56,361 nt of DNA, taken from an uncultured Ruminococcus sp. (GTDB lineage Bacteria; Bacillota; Clostridia; Oscillospirales; Acutalibacteraceae). Every line of letters begins with the position of its first letter. Position 1 is the first letter of the stretch. Both the position numbers and the translations under genes were made by a program. The notes beneath the pieces were generated by a model, which did no database searches, was not told where the DNA came from, and worked only from the letters and a program-made list of their open reading frames with translations. The DNA lies in assembly GCA_902765625.1 (NCBI GenBank), contig CACXAO010000005.1, positions 1 to 56,361 of the forward strand, in the 5' to 3' direction. Shown one piece after another: positions 25,346-35,544 of this stretch.

Positions 25346-25654
25346 ATGAAATTTTATTTAATCAGTGATAACGTCGATACCAAAATGGGTATGCGTTTTG
25401 CGGGAATCCCGGGCGTTGTTGTACACGAGGAAGAAGAGGTCAGACGCGAGCTGATGAAGGCTATGGAGCGCGAGGATATCGCCGTCATTCTTATGACCGA
25501 AAAGCTCGTTTCGCTCTGTCCGGACATCGTGTACGACCTGAAGCTCAACCGCAAAAAGCCGCTGATCGTCGAAATTCCCGACCGTCACGGCAACGGCAGA
25601 ACCAAGGACAGCATCACCAAATACGTTCAGGACGCAATCGGCGTAAAGCTGTAA
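25346..25654 (+). CDS. ntpG: V/A-type ATPase subunit F
   Basis: 102 residues, the small Rossmann-like subunit F of the central stalk (YLISDNVDTKMGMRFAGIPG, IAVILMTEKL, PLIVEIPDRHG). It sits with subunit D in the rotor axle and modulates activity. It follows ntpK by 10 nt; the ribosome site (GTGAT) is weak, so translational coupling is likely. Confidence 0.9.
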   Translation: MKFYLISDNVDTKMGMRFAGIPGVVVHEEEEVRRELMKAMEREDIAVILMTEKLVSLCPDIVYDLKLNRKKPLIVEIPDRHGNGRTKDSITKYVQDAIGVKL

Positions 25655-25679
25655 CGCGTTATCACAGAAAGAGGTACTT

Positions 25680-26270
25680 ATGCCAAATAATAAAACAGAT
25701 AACTTTCTGAAGGCGATAAAAAAGTACGCCAAGGCGCAAAAAACCGCCATGCAGGGCGAGGTAAAGCAGCTTAAAACCGAACGTCTCAAGGAGGCTGAGG
25801 AAAAGGCTCAGCGCGACAGCGAACGTCTTATTAAGGATAAGCTGCAGGAAAAGCGCAATCAGCAAACCAGCTGGCTCGCTACCAAGACTCAGGAGGGTCA
25901 GAGGGAGCTCTTTGTTGAGCGCGTTAAGATGACCGAGAGTATCTTCGGCAAGGCGGCTGACAAGCTGAAGGAATTCACCGAGACCGACGCTTATACGCAG
26001 AAGCTCAGCGACAGCGCAAAGGAAATCGCCGGGTTTTTCGGCGACAAGGCCTGCGTTCTCTATGTTAACGAGCGCGACCTCGGCACCGCAGAGAGCCTGA
26101 AGCAATTCTTTGCAGGCAGCGTTGAGGTGAAGGCTGATAAAACCATCAAAATCGGCGGTATCAAGGGCTATTGCGCCGACATGGCTATTATTGCCGACGA
26201 AACCCTTGACAGCAAGCTGGAAGCACAGCGGGAGTGGTTTATCGAAAACGCCACCCTTTCCGTACTATAA
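25680..26270 (+). CDS. ntpE: V/A-type ATPase subunit E
   Basis: 196 residues: a long N-terminal coiled coil (about 1-100, Lys/Glu-rich) and a C-terminal globular part (GGIKGYCADMAIIADETLDSKLEAQR), typical of the peripheral stalk subunit E that pairs with the G/H-like protein. AGAGG precedes ATG 25680. Confidence 0.9.
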   Translation: MPNNKTDNFLKAIKKYAKAQKTAMQGEVKQLKTERLKEAEEKAQRDSERLIKDKLQEKRNQQTSWLATKTQEGQRELFVERVKMTESIFGKAADKLKEFTETDAYTQKLSDSAKEIAGFFGDKACVLYVNERDLGTAESLKQFFAGSVEVKADKTIKIGGIKGYCADMAIIADETLDSKLEAQREWFIENATLSVL

Positions 26271-26295
26271 GCCGAAAGGGAGGAATTAATTAATA

Positions 26296-28050
26296 ATGAA
26301 TCAAAATGTTATATACGGAATCAACGGTCCTGTTGTTACCGTAAAGGACACCGACAGCTTTGAAATGATGGAAATGGTTCATGTCGGCGTTCAAAATCTC
26401 GTAGGCGAGGTCATCGGAATCACCGATAAGCTCACCACGATTCAGGTTTACGAGGAAACGACAGGTCTGAAGCCCGGCGACCCCGTTACGGGCACCGGCG
26501 CACCCATGAACGTTCTTCTGGGCCCCGGAATCATCGACAACATCTTCGACGGCATTGAGCGTCCGCTTAAGGCTATCGAGGAGCAGGCAGGCGCGTTCAT
26601 CAACAGAGGCGCTACCGTTTCGCCTCTCGACACCGAACGCCTTTGGAACGTCACAATGCAGATCAAGGTCGGCGATAAATTGGAGGGCGGCCAGATTTAC
26701 GCGACTTTGCCCGAAACCCCGATTATCGAACACCGTCTTATGCTTCATCCAGACCTCTCGGGCGTTGTTACCGAGGTCAAGCCGAACGGCGAATACAAAA
26801 TCTTCGACACGGTTGCGGTTATAGAGGACGACCTCGGCGAAAAGCACGAGCTTAAGCTCTGCCAGCAATGGCCTATCAGAACATCCCGTCCCGTCAAGGA
26901 CAGACTCACGCCCTCGATTCCCCTGATCACCGGTCAGAGAATCATGGACACTCTCTTCCCCATTGCCAAGGGCGGCACGGCGGCTATCCCGGGCGGCTTC
27001 GGTACGGGCAAGACCATGAACCAGCACCAGCTCGCAAAATGGTGCGACGCGGACATCATCATCTACGTCGGCTGCGGCGAGCGCGGTAACGAGATGAGCC
27101 AGGTTCTTGAGGAATTCTCGGAGCTTATCGACCCTAAGTCAAACCGCCCGATGACCGACAGAACCGTGCTTATCGCTAACACCTCCAACATGCCTGTTGC
27201 AGCGCGTGAAGCGTCTATTTACACCGGTATCACCCTAGCGGAGTATTACCGCGACATGGGTTATCACGTTGCGATGATGGCTGACTCTACCTCGCGTTGG
27301 GCTGAGGCTCTGCGTGAGATTTCGGGACGACTCGAGGAGATGCCCGCTGAGGAAGGCTTCCCGGCTTATCTCCCCTCGCGTCTTGCAGAGTTCTACGAGC
27401 GCGGCGGCAGAGTTAAGGCGCTTTGCGGCGACGAAGGTTCGGTCACACTTATCGGCGCGGTTTCTCCGCAGGGTTCGGACTTCTCTGAGCCTGTCACACA
27501 GAACACAAAGCGCTTTACCCGCGTTTTCTGGGCGCTCGACAAGGCGCTCGCCTATGCCCGTCACTATCCCGCGATCAACTGGATCGACAGCTACAGTGAA
27601 TACTTCAACGATCTCGACCCGTGGTTCAGAGAACACCTCGGCGACGACTTCGTAGAATACAGAAACAAAATCAGCGCGCTGCTCCAGGAGGAAAGCTCGC
27701 TTATGGAAATCGTTAAGCTCATCGGTTCCGACGTTCTTCCCGACGACCAGAAGCTTGTAATCGAAACCGCAAGAGCAATCCGCGTAGGCTTTTTGCAGCA
27801 GAACGCATTCCACGCCGAGGACACATACGTTCCTCTTGAAAAGCAGAAGCTGATGATGAAGGTTATCCTGCATCTTCACAGCAAGGCAAAGGAAGTTGTT
27901 GCGCGCGAAATTCCGCTCTCAAAGATATCTCAGCTCGGTCTCTTTGACAAGCTGACCAAGATGAAATACGATATTCCAAACAACAGACTTGAGCTGTTTG
28001 ACGGTTACATTGAAGAAATCGATCAGAAGCTCGGCGAATTAATGAAGTAA
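26296..28050 (+). CDS. ntpA: V/A-type ATPase catalytic subunit A
   Basis: 584 residues, the ATP-hydrolysing or -synthesising subunit. Walker A GGFGTGKT at about residues 233-240, catalytic GCGERGNEM, Walker B region [22 protein letters not shown], and the bulge domain at about 110-200 that marks A subunits of V/A-type enzymes. Whether the enzyme pumps or makes ATP cannot be read from the sequence; in fermentative Clostridia it is often thought to pump. Confidence 0.97.
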   Translation: MNQNVIYGINGPVVTVKDTDSFEMMEMVHVGVQNLVGEVIGITDKLTTIQVYEETTGLKPGDPVTGTGAPMNVLLGPGIIDNIFDGIERPLKAIEEQAGAFINRGATVSPLDTERLWNVTMQIKVGDKLEGGQIYATLPETPIIEHRLMLHPDLSGVVTEVKPNGEYKIFDTVAVIEDDLGEKHELKLCQQWPIRTSRPVKDRLTPSIPLITGQRIMDTLFPIAKGGTAAIPGGFGTGKTMNQHQLAKWCDADIIIYVGCGERGNEMSQVLEEFSELIDPKSNRPMTDRTVLIANTSNMPVAAREASIYTGITLAEYYRDMGYHVAMMADSTSRWAEALREISGRLEEMPAEEGFPAYLPSRLAEFYERGGRVKALCGDEGSVTLIGAVSPQGSDFSEPVTQNTKRFTRVFWALDKALAYARHYPAINWIDSYSEYFNDLDPWFREHLGDDFVEYRNKISALLQEESSLMEIVKLIGSDVLPDDQKLVIETARAIRVGFLQQNAFHAEDTYVPLEKQKLMMKVILHLHSKAKEVVAREIPLSKISQLGLFDKLTKMKYDIPNNRLELFDGYIEEIDQKLGELMK

Positions 28051-28064
28051 GGAGGAAACGCATA

Positions 28065-29438
28065 ATGATTATTGATTATGTTGGCGTTAAAGAAATCAAC
28101 GGCTCGCTGATTGTAATTGACGGCGTTAAGGGCGTTTCCAACGAAGAAATTGTAGATATCAAGCTCGAAAACGGCACCACAAGACAGGGTCGTGTCGTTC
28201 AGATCGAAGGTGAGAGAATCGTCGTTCAGGTATTTGAGGGCACAAGAAGAATCAGCCTCAAGAATACCCGCACACGTCTTACAGGTCACCCGATGGAAAT
28301 GCCGCTCTCACCCGAAATCATCGGCAGAGTTCTCGACGGCGCAGGCAGACCTATCGACGGTCTCGGCGATATCTTCCCCGTTAAGAAAGCGAACATCAAC
28401 GGCACTCCTATCAACCCCGTATCCAGAGTTTACCCCAAAAACTACATCAACACCGGTATTTCGACCATCGATACCCTGATGACGCTGATTCGCGGTCAGA
28501 AGCTGCCTATCTTCTCAGGCTCCGGTATGACCCACAACGACCTCGCGGTTCAGATTGTACGTCAGGCCAAAATCAGCGGCGCGGACAGCACCAACTTCGG
28601 CGTTGTATTCGCAGCAATGGGCGTTCAGAAGGACGTTGCTGAGTACTTCCGCAAGAGCTTTGAGGAAAGCGGCGTTCTCTCGAGAGTTGTAATGCTTCTG
28701 AACCTCAGTAACGACCCGATTATCGAGCGTACCCTTACCCCGAGATGCGCGCTGACTATCGCGGAATACCTCGCGTTTGAGCTGGATATGCACATTCTCG
28801 TTATCATGACCGATATGACCTCCTACGCCGAGGCTCTGCGTGAGTTCTCGTCCTCAAAGGGCGAAATTCCCGGCAGAAAGGGTTATCCCGGTTATCTGTA
28901 CTCCGACCTCGCGTCGCTGTACGAGAGAGCAGGCATGATCAAGGGTCATCCGGGTTCGGTAACTCAGATTCCGATCCTCACCATGCCTAACGACGATATT
29001 ACCCATCCTATCCCCGACCTCACCGGCTATATCACCGAGGGTCAGATCGTACTTGACCGCACACTGCAGGGTCAGGGTTTTTATCCGCCCGTAAGCGTTC
29101 TTCCGTCGCTGTCTCGTCTTATGAAGGACGGTATCGGTGAGGGCTACACGCGTTCCGATCATCAGCCGCTCGCAAACCAGCTCTTTGCATCCTACGCAAA
29201 GGTTATTGACGCGCGTGCGCTGGCTTCGGTTATCGGCGAGGAGGAGCTTTCTCCGATTGACAAGAAGTACATTGAATTCGGTAAGCTCTTTGAGCAGAAG
29301 TTCGTAAATCAGGGCTTTAACGAAAACAGAAGCATTGAGCAAAGCCTCGATTTAGGCTGGGAGCTTCTCTCTACCCTGCCCAGAGCAGAGCTTGACCGTG
29401 TCGACGACGCGGTTCTCGACGTTTATTACAAGGGCTAA
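28065..29438 (+). CDS. ntpB: V/A-type ATPase regulatory subunit B
   Basis: 457 residues, the non-catalytic partner of subunit A in the A3B3 head. The P-loop is replaced by the B-type sequence [12 protein letters not shown], followed by [48 protein letters not shown] in two conserved blocks, and a C-terminal helical domain. It follows ntpA by 14 nt with GGAGG ahead of ATG 28065. Confidence 0.97.
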   Translation: MIIDYVGVKEINGSLIVIDGVKGVSNEEIVDIKLENGTTRQGRVVQIEGERIVVQVFEGTRRISLKNTRTRLTGHPMEMPLSPEIIGRVLDGAGRPIDGLGDIFPVKKANINGTPINPVSRVYPKNYINTGISTIDTLMTLIRGQKLPIFSGSGMTHNDLAVQIVRQAKISGADSTNFGVVFAAMGVQKDVAEYFRKSFEESGVLSRVVMLLNLSNDPIIERTLTPRCALTIAEYLAFELDMHILVIMTDMTSYAEALREFSSSKGEIPGRKGYPGYLYSDLASLYERAGMIKGHPGSVTQIPILTMPNDDITHPIPDLTGYITEGQIVLDRTLQGQGFYPPVSVLPSLSRLMKDGIGEGYTRSDHQPLANQLFASYAKVIDARALASVIGEEELSPIDKKYIEFGKLFEQKFVNQGFNENRSIEQSLDLGWELLSTLPRAELDRVDDAVLDVYYKG

Positions 29439-29450
29439 GAAGGTGTAGTC

Positions 29451-30089
29451 ATGGCTGTACAGGCAGTACCCACCAAGGGTAACTTAATGAATACAAAAAA
29501 ATCGCTTTCGCTCGCCAAGAACGGCTATGAGCTTCTGGACAGAAAGCGCAACATCCTCATCAGAGAGATGATGACGCTTATTGACCACGCCAATGCCATT
29601 CAGGAAAAAATTGACAGCGCTTACGAGGAAGCTTACATTGCGCTGCAGACCGCGAACATTGCCAACGGCTTTTGCGAGGAGATTTCCAACGCGATTCCCG
29701 TCGAGGATGGTCTGCACCTCGATTCGCGCAGTGTAATGGGCGTTGAGATTCCGATTCTCACCATCGACGAGGTCGAGCATTACGAGTTCTTGCACTACGG
29801 CACAAGAACCACCAACGCGGCGATCGATAAGGCGTTTATCCTCTTTTCAAGGGTAAAATACCTTACGGTTGAGCTTGCGGAAATCGAAAACAGCGTTTAC
29901 CGCCTTGCGGATTCCATAAAGAAAACGCAGAAGCGCGCAAATGCTCTTAAAAACATTATGATTCCGCGTTTTGAGGAAACCGTTAAGTTCATCACCGACG
30001 CTCTGGACGAGAAGGACAGAGAGGAATTCAGCCGCTTAAAGGTCATCAAACACAAAAAGCTGAAAGACAGCGAAAGCGAAAGCGCATAA
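29451..30089 (+). CDS. ntpD: V/A-type ATPase subunit D
   Basis: 212 residues, the long antiparallel coiled-coil axle of the rotor (AVQAVPTKGNLMNTKKSLSL, then GYELLDRKRNILIREMM, and a C-terminal RANALKNIMIPRFEETVKFI block). The start and end helices pair inside the A3B3 head. Last gene of the operon, followed by a terminator. Confidence 0.95.
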   Translation: MAVQAVPTKGNLMNTKKSLSLAKNGYELLDRKRNILIREMMTLIDHANAIQEKIDSAYEEAYIALQTANIANGFCEEISNAIPVEDGLHLDSRSVMGVEIPILTIDEVEHYEFLHYGTRTTNAAIDKAFILFSRVKYLTVELAEIENSVYRLADSIKKTQKRANALKNIMIPRFEETVKFITDALDEKDREEFSRLKVIKHKKLKDSESESA

Positions 30090-30094
30090 ACAGG

Positions 30095-30115
30095 AACCCC
30101 CGTTCATCGGGGGTT
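30095..30115 (+). terminator. Terminator of the ATPase operon
   Basis: Stem AACCCCCG/CGGGGGTT (8 bp) with a 5-nt loop, then TTCGTTT, right after the ntpD stop. Confidence 0.82.
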
Positions 30116-30127
30116 TTCGTTTACCGT

Positions 30128-30162
30128 AAAAAAATTCGCACCGCGTTTTATCACGGTGCGAA
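30128..30162 (-). terminator. Terminator of the secreted transglutaminase-like gene
   Basis: Stem TTCGCACCG/CGGTGCGAA (9 bp). On the minus strand it is followed by seven T; it lies 11 nt after the stop at 30173. Confidence 0.82.
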
Positions 30163-30172
30163 TAATTTTTAT

Positions 30173-33106
30173 TTAGCTCCAGACAGCCTTGCCGTTCTCA
30201 AAGGTCAGTTCGTATTTATTTGTTGCGACTGTGCCCCAGAAGTGGCTTTTCATCATGTAAGCGGTGTAGGCGGAGAAGCCGTAGCCCGGAAGCTGCGCGT
30301 CAACGTCGCAGATATACCATGTGCCGTTTACAAGAACCTCTGTCCATCCGTGAGGACTGCCATTGCTTGTGTTGCCGATGCAAATTCGCGAACGGTAACC
30401 GGCGATTTTTGCAAGACAGGCGTAGCAGGCTGCGTAACGGTAGCAGTTGCCTTTCTCATTCTTGAACATATCAACCGCAAGAGGAGCTATATCGCTCGCA
30501 TACTTGGGATGATCGTAGCTGCGGCTGTAAGGGAAGTTTTCTGCCATATACTGGAAAGCGTATTTAAGACGTTCCTTACGTGTGCTGCCCTTGCACTTTT
30601 CCATCATAAACTTGGCTGCGAGCTTAATTTCCTCGCTCTCGATACATACTCCGTCCTCGTCGGCATATGTATAGCCCTCGGAGGCTGAACCGACAATAGC
30701 GTCTTTCTCGATCTTTCCGCTGTTGTTGAAATAATAGGTTTTGCCGCTGATCTTCTGATAGCCGCTTCTGAAATAGCCGTTATCAAAATAATATGTGTTG
30801 CCGTGGTCGGTAACTGTGCCGTGTGCAAGCTTGCCGCCGATGTAATACTTTGTATCATCGATATACGAGGTAATAAGATTACCCTCGTCGTCCATGCAGC
30901 GGAGAGTGTAGGTGTACAGGCGGTCGGCTTCCGCAGTGGTATCCTCAAAGCTTGTACCCTCAACGCTGTCTGACAGTCTGCTCCAACCGCTTGAAGGAGT
31001 TTTTCTGTAAAGACGATACAGATTTACTCCGTCTACCGCCTTCCATGTAATAAGATTACCGTTTTCTGACCTCTTTACATAGCTGATTGAAGGAGGAACC
31101 ATAAAGGTATGGGTGAAGCCTTCCTTGTCATATGTGCTGACAAAATCGCCGTCGCTGTCAAGACAGCGGACTGTGTAGGTATATGTGGCGGTCTTTTTCA
31201 GATTTTCGTGCGTGAAAGAAGTTGATCCGGTATTGCCGAGACCCTTCCAGCCGTCCGCTTCATCATAATAGAAAACGCGGTACTTCGAAGCGCCCTTGCA
31301 TGCCTTCCAGTAAAGGGTTACGGAATCGGGATTGTTCTCTGCCGAGGTGATTTTCGGCATTGCTACATAATAGATTGACTTGCCTTCGTTGTAATAGCTT
31401 GTTTCCTTGCTGCTGTCTGCGGTAATGCTGCGGACAGTGTAGCTGTATTTGTTACCGGACTCGGCGGTTTTGTCAAGATAGATCGTATCGGTTGTTTCGC
31501 CTATGCGCGCCCAGCCGTGAGAGTTATCCTTCCGGTATACGCGATAACGGACAGCGCCGCTGCGTTTTCCCCACTTTACCTCTACCCCGTTTTCGGTGCG
31601 GTTCAACTCGGAAATAACGGGCGGTGCGAGATAGGTGTTCTTCCAGCCATCGCCGTTAAAGTCGCTCACGAAATCGCCGTTGCTGTCAAGGCAGCGAACC
31701 GTGTAGGTAAATGTGCTGCCGTGCTTCAAACCGGTATGGGTAAATGAGGTTGACGAAGTATTTCCGATACCCTTCCAGCCGTCCGCTTCGTCATAATAGA
31801 AAACGCGGTACTTTGAGGCGCCATTGCAGGCGTTCCAGTAAATCTCGGCGCTGCCTGTTCGGTTGACAATATCGGTTACAACGGGAGTTGCTACATAGAA
31901 TATCGACTTGCCGTCGTTGAAGTAGCTTGTTTCTCTGCTGCTGTCGGCAGTGATAGCTCTTACGGTGTAGCTGTATTTAGTTCCGGACTCGGCGTTATTA
32001 TCAACAAAATTAACGTCTGTCGTCTCGCCTATCCTTGCCCAGCCGTGAGAGTTGTCCTTGCGGTATACGCGGTAACGAACGGCTCCCGTACGCTTGTTCC
32101 AGTTTACGCTGACTCCCTCCTCGGTGTTTTTCAGCGAGGAAATTACCGGAGGAGCAAGGTAGGTATTTGTCCAACCCTCCGCGCTGTACGCGCTGATGTA
32201 ATCTCCGTTGCTGTCGAGGCAGCGAACAGTATATGTTGTTGAAACGTTGCTTTTTAAGCCGCTGTGAGTAAACTTGGTTGACGAGGTATTGCCCAAGCCG
32301 CGCCATGTGCCGCCTTCATCGAGATAAAAAACTCTGTACTGCGACGCGCCCTTGCAGGAATCCCAGTAGATATCAGCGCTGCCGTTGCGGTTGATTATCT
32401 CGTCTACCTGCGGCATGGCGACATATAAAATAGATTTGCCTTCATTATAATAAGTTGTTTCGCGGCTTCCGTCTGCAGTTATCGCTCTGACGGTGTAGCT
32501 GTAGCGCGTACCAGACGCCGCGTTTTCGTCAACAAAAGAAGTTTCGGTCGTGTTTCCTATTCTCGCCCAGCCGTGGTTGTCATCCTTGCGGTAAACGCGG
32601 TAATTTTCCTCTCCCTTCAGCGCGTTCCACTCAATGCTCACGCCGCTGTCGGTATTTGAAAGACTGCTTATTTCGGGCGGCGCCATAAAGGTATGCGACC
32701 ATCCCTCGCGGTTATAATCGCTCGCGAAATCTCCGTTTTTATCAATAGCTCTGACCGTGAAGGTATACGCGGTCTCGTTTTGAAGATTTTCGTATTCCAT
32801 ATTTAATGCTGAGGTTGTCGCGATACCGTGCCAGCCGTCCTCGCCCATATAAAACAGTCCGTAACGTGCAGCGCCGCTGTACGCCTTCCAGTAAACGCGT
32901 ATGCCGGTGGCGGTATTTTCGAAATCCGTTATTACGGGATAATTCAGCCCGACTTCGTCGTTTTCCGAAACAGAAACGCCGACTTCCTCACTCATATCAT
33001 AAGCAGTCCCGGTCTCGGGATAAGCAGTTTCAGCCGCGAAAGCGGAAGCGGAAATTCCGCAGAGTAAAACGCCTGCCGAAACAAGTGTTATGATTTGTTT
33101 TTTCAT
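30173..33106 (-). CDS. Secreted protein: eight fibronectin-like repeats, wall-binding repeat, transglutaminase-like domain
   Basis: 977 residues with a signal peptide (cleavage near SAFAAET). Residues about 56-760 are eight units of about 88 residues, fibronectin III-like, that alternate in type: odd units read like YRVFYYDEADGWKGLGNT and even units like YRVYRKDNSHGWARIGET. A choline/cell-wall-binding-type repeat follows (NTYYFDNGYFRSGYQKISGK). The C-terminal domain is transglutaminase-like with a likely triad Cys888 (KGNCYRYAACYA), His919 (SPHGWTEV) and Asp934 (YICDVD). A surface or matrix enzyme acting on proteins or peptides near the wall is the inference. GGAGG precedes ATG 33106. It follows the NlpC-like gene by 40 nt and shares its repeat module. 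Confidence 0.85.
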   Translation of the reverse strand: MKKQIITLVSAGVLLCGISASAFAAETAYPETGTAYDMSEEVGVSVSENDEVGLNYPVITDFENTATGIRVYWKAYSGAARYGLFYMGEDGWHGIATTSALNMEYENLQNETAYTFTVRAIDKNGDFASDYNREGWSHTFMAPPEISSLSNTDSGVSIEWNALKGEENYRVYRKDDNHGWARIGNTTETSFVDENAASGTRYSYTVRAITADGSRETTYYNEGKSILYVAMPQVDEIINRNGSADIYWDSCKGASQYRVFYLDEGGTWRGLGNTSSTKFTHSGLKSNVSTTYTVRCLDSNGDYISAYSAEGWTNTYLAPPVISSLKNTEEGVSVNWNKRTGAVRYRVYRKDNSHGWARIGETTDVNFVDNNAESGTKYSYTVRAITADSSRETSYFNDGKSIFYVATPVVTDIVNRTGSAEIYWNACNGASKYRVFYYDEADGWKGIGNTSSTSFTHTGLKHGSTFTYTVRCLDSNGDFVSDFNGDGWKNTYLAPPVISELNRTENGVEVKWGKRSGAVRYRVYRKDNSHGWARIGETTDTIYLDKTAESGNKYSYTVRSITADSSKETSYYNEGKSIYYVAMPKITSAENNPDSVTLYWKACKGASKYRVFYYDEADGWKGLGNTGSTSFTHENLKKTATYTYTVRCLDSDGDFVSTYDKEGFTHTFMVPPSISYVKRSENGNLITWKAVDGVNLYRLYRKTPSSGWSRLSDSVEGTSFEDTTAEADRLYTYTLRCMDDEGNLITSYIDDTKYYIGGKLAHGTVTDHGNTYYFDNGYFRSGYQKISGKTYYFNNSGKIEKDAIVGSASEGYTYADEDGVCIESEEIKLAAKFMMEKCKGSTRKERLKYAFQYMAENFPYSRSYDHPKYASDIAPLAVDMFKNEKGNCYRYAACYACLAKIAGYRSRICIGNTSNGSPHGWTEVLVNGTWYICDVDAQLPGYGFSAYTAYMMKSHFWGTVATNKYELTFENGKAVWS

Positions 33107-33146
33107 GAATAATTGCCTCCGAAAAATGTATTTGCTTTGTCAAAAA

Positions 33147-35333
33147 TCATTTGACATATTTTATGCTTAAACCATCTGAGTTGTATGAGCTGATATAGTT
33201 GCCGTGCTCGCCAACACAGCGAACCGTATATGTATAGGTGTTTCCTGAATTTACATCGGAATCGAGCATCGTGGCAGATGATGTATCGCCCAGAGCCTTC
33301 CATGTGCCGTTAGCGCGGTAAAAAACGCGGTATTTGGTTGCGCCTTCAACCCTATTCCATGTGATCTGAACGCCCTTTGGGGTATTTTCCAAAGCGGAGA
33401 TCTGAGGAGTTTCAAGCCCCTTATATGTGCAGCTTTTTCCGATTTTGTCATATCCGCTGATCAATCTGCCGTTGCTGTTTAGGGCTCGGATTGTGTAGGT
33501 ATATGTGCTGCCAGCCGTGACGATATCATCGACAAACTCTGTTGATGCAGTTTCACCCAGCCGTTTCCAGTCGCCGTCTTTTCCTTTATAATACAGTCTG
33601 TATTTTGACGCACCTTCAACGTGGTCCCATTTTAGAAGAATGCCGGCAGTTTCGCTTGACAGACTGCTGAACGCAGGAGTTTCAACTCCTGAATATGTAT
33701 AAGTCCAGCCGTTTTTATTGAAATCACTTGTAAAGTCGCCGTCTTTATCGACGCAGCGGATGGTATATGTATAGCTGTTGCCTGCCGTGACAATTTCGTC
33801 GGTAAACGTGGTTTTAGAGGTTTCTCCGAAGCGCGTCCAGCCGCCGCTGCCGTTCTTGTAGTATACGCGGTATTTCTCAGCGCCTGAAACCGCGTTCCAG
33901 TTCAGCTTGACTCCTGAGGCGTTGCTCTCGAAGCTCGTGAACGACGGAGTTGACAAGCCTTGATGTGTGTGCTTCCAGCCGCTGCTGTTAAAGCTGCTGA
34001 TAAAATCGCCTTCGTTATCTACGCAGCGGATTGTATACGTATAGGTGCTGCCAAAGTTGACGTCGTCATCTATGTAAGACGTGGACGAGGTTTCTGCCAT
34101 CCTTGTCCAATCGCCCTTGCGGTTTTTGTAGTAAACACGGTACTTATCCGCATTTGGTACAGCTTTCCATGTCAACTTTACGCCCTTTGATGTGCTGACA
34201 ATGTTTGAAAACTCGGGAGTTGCAACCTTTTTGGGAATCTTAAAACCAAAGATACGGTAACCTGTCGAGGTTCTCTTTCCCGAATCCTTAAACTCATAGA
34301 TCGTGTCGTCCTCCTCGGCACCCTGCGCCGGACTCCACTGAACTGCGTAATATGTATTCTTTGCGCTGACCTTTTTGCCGTTAGCTTTGAAATAGCTCAG
34401 ATCGGTCTGCGCTGCGCCGTTTACCCAAAGCTCGGATTTTGATGGAGCAGACTCTGTTCGCAGATATCCCTGACCCTTGCTGTCAAGTGCAATAGTGCCG
34501 ATTCTCTTGTCCCATGCTGTCATATCAGACGGATTGTTGCGCGCTGCAGTCGCGTCGGTCTTTGAGGAAAACACGCAGTATTTTGCGCCGAAGCTGTTTG
34601 CAACAGGAGTCTTGGGGTTGATAGCAAGCTCGATGTTATTCGGCTGAGTTACCTTTGCGACCCACATGCCGAGGAAATCTCCTGGCGCGTCAATTCTTCC
34701 GTAGCTGTTCGGACCTGCCGAATGCCAGTAACGGTCATGGTCGGAGCTTTCTCCGTAGAAAATCGCATTATGATTGTCCTTTGTGCCGTACATCCAGAGC
34801 AAGTCGCCCTTTTCGAGAATGCCCGAAGCGAGCGCTTCTTCCTTTGTGCGGAAATAGATTCGGTAAACGCCGAGGCTTGACCATGTCGGAGTGACGTTGC
34901 CCATTACGGGAAGCGAATTGATCTGAGAACGTGACGCGCCCGAATTAACCGCGGATTTATAAAGCACATGCCACACAAAACCTGTGCAGTTCAAAGCCGG
35001 AGTACCAGGAGAATCATAATATCCGTAAGCGCCTGCGCAGTCGCCGTTAGGATTTCTGTGGTCATAACCCACATACCTTGTTCCGATGTAATAATCCGGA
35101 TTGGGACTGTCGGCGTCGTGATCATCCATCCACTTCATGTACGTGTCGTAGTCGATACCGAAAGCCTCTAAAAAGGTTCGGTAACCGGCGACGGATCCTC
35201 CGCCGTAATTTGTACCGTTCCAGCTTGCCGCGTCTGCCTTGACGGAACCCACCTGAGCTCCTACAAGTAAAACTGAAATTAACGTTATTGCCGCGAGAAA
35301 TAAAGAAAGACTTTTTTTCGCGTGTGTTTTCAT
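33147..35333 (-). CDS. Secreted NlpC/P60-like protein with four fibronectin-like repeats
   Basis: 728 residues. After a signal peptide (about 1-36) comes a cysteine-hydrolase domain at about 40-230 that resembles NlpC/P60 amidases: nucleophile candidate Cys116 in ALNCTGFVWHVLY, then GDLLWMYG and His188 in DNHNAIFYG. A middle region of about 130 residues has no family I recognise. Residues about 373-728 are four fibronectin-like units (KYRVYYKNGSGGWTRFGET type) closely similar to those of the downstream gene. Likely a secreted peptidoglycan or peptide amidase. It leads a two-gene minus-strand operon with its own promoter. Confidence 0.8.
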   Translation of the reverse strand: MKTHAKKSLSLFLAAITLISVLLVGAQVGSVKADAASWNGTNYGGGSVAGYRTFLEAFGIDYDTYMKWMDDHDADSPNPDYYIGTRYVGYDHRNPNGDCAGAYGYYDSPGTPALNCTGFVWHVLYKSAVNSGASRSQINSLPVMGNVTPTWSSLGVYRIYFRTKEEALASGILEKGDLLWMYGTKDNHNAIFYGESSDHDRYWHSAGPNSYGRIDAPGDFLGMWVAKVTQPNNIELAINPKTPVANSFGAKYCVFSSKTDATAARNNPSDMTAWDKRIGTIALDSKGQGYLRTESAPSKSELWVNGAAQTDLSYFKANGKKVSAKNTYYAVQWSPAQGAEEDDTIYEFKDSGKRTSTGYRIFGFKIPKKVATPEFSNIVSTSKGVKLTWKAVPNADKYRVYYKNRKGDWTRMAETSSTSYIDDDVNFGSTYTYTIRCVDNEGDFISSFNSSGWKHTHQGLSTPSFTSFESNASGVKLNWNAVSGAEKYRVYYKNGSGGWTRFGETSKTTFTDEIVTAGNSYTYTIRCVDKDGDFTSDFNKNGWTYTYSGVETPAFSSLSSETAGILLKWDHVEGASKYRLYYKGKDGDWKRLGETASTEFVDDIVTAGSTYTYTIRALNSNGRLISGYDKIGKSCTYKGLETPQISALENTPKGVQITWNRVEGATKYRVFYRANGTWKALGDTSSATMLDSDVNSGNTYTYTVRCVGEHGNYISSYNSDGLSIKYVK

Positions 35334-35365
35334 CTTTGCACCGCCTCATAATATTTTTCTATCCT

Positions 35366-35394
35366 ATTTTAACACAATATTTTCCGATTGACAA
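35366..35394 (-). promoter_or_regulatory. Promoter of the two secreted-protein genes
   Basis: Minus strand -35 TTGTCA (35394-35389), 17-nt spacer, -10 TAAAAT (35371-35366). Confidence 0.68.
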
Positions 35395-35491
35395 CAGAAA
35401 TATAGGAATTTGTTGACAATTTGGAAAGAATTTGAGATTTAGATAATCAAATTATTCATATTCTCATTGGCTTTTGCGAAAATTATTAAAA

Positions 35492-35528
35492 TAAAAAAGA
35501 TGCCGTAGTATTTTTTTGCTCCGGCATC
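35492..35528 (-). terminator. Terminator of the YhgE/Pip-type gene
   Basis: Stem AAAAGATGCCG/CGGCATCTTTT around a 16-nt loop. On the minus strand a T run follows; it lies 17 nt after the stop at 35545. Confidence 0.75.
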
Positions 35529-35544
35529 TTTTACGTATATTCGT

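Noticed and set aside
26290..27027. A 245-codon minus-strand frame
   Set aside because: Antisense to the catalytic subunit A of the ATPase; the plus-strand protein is certain.
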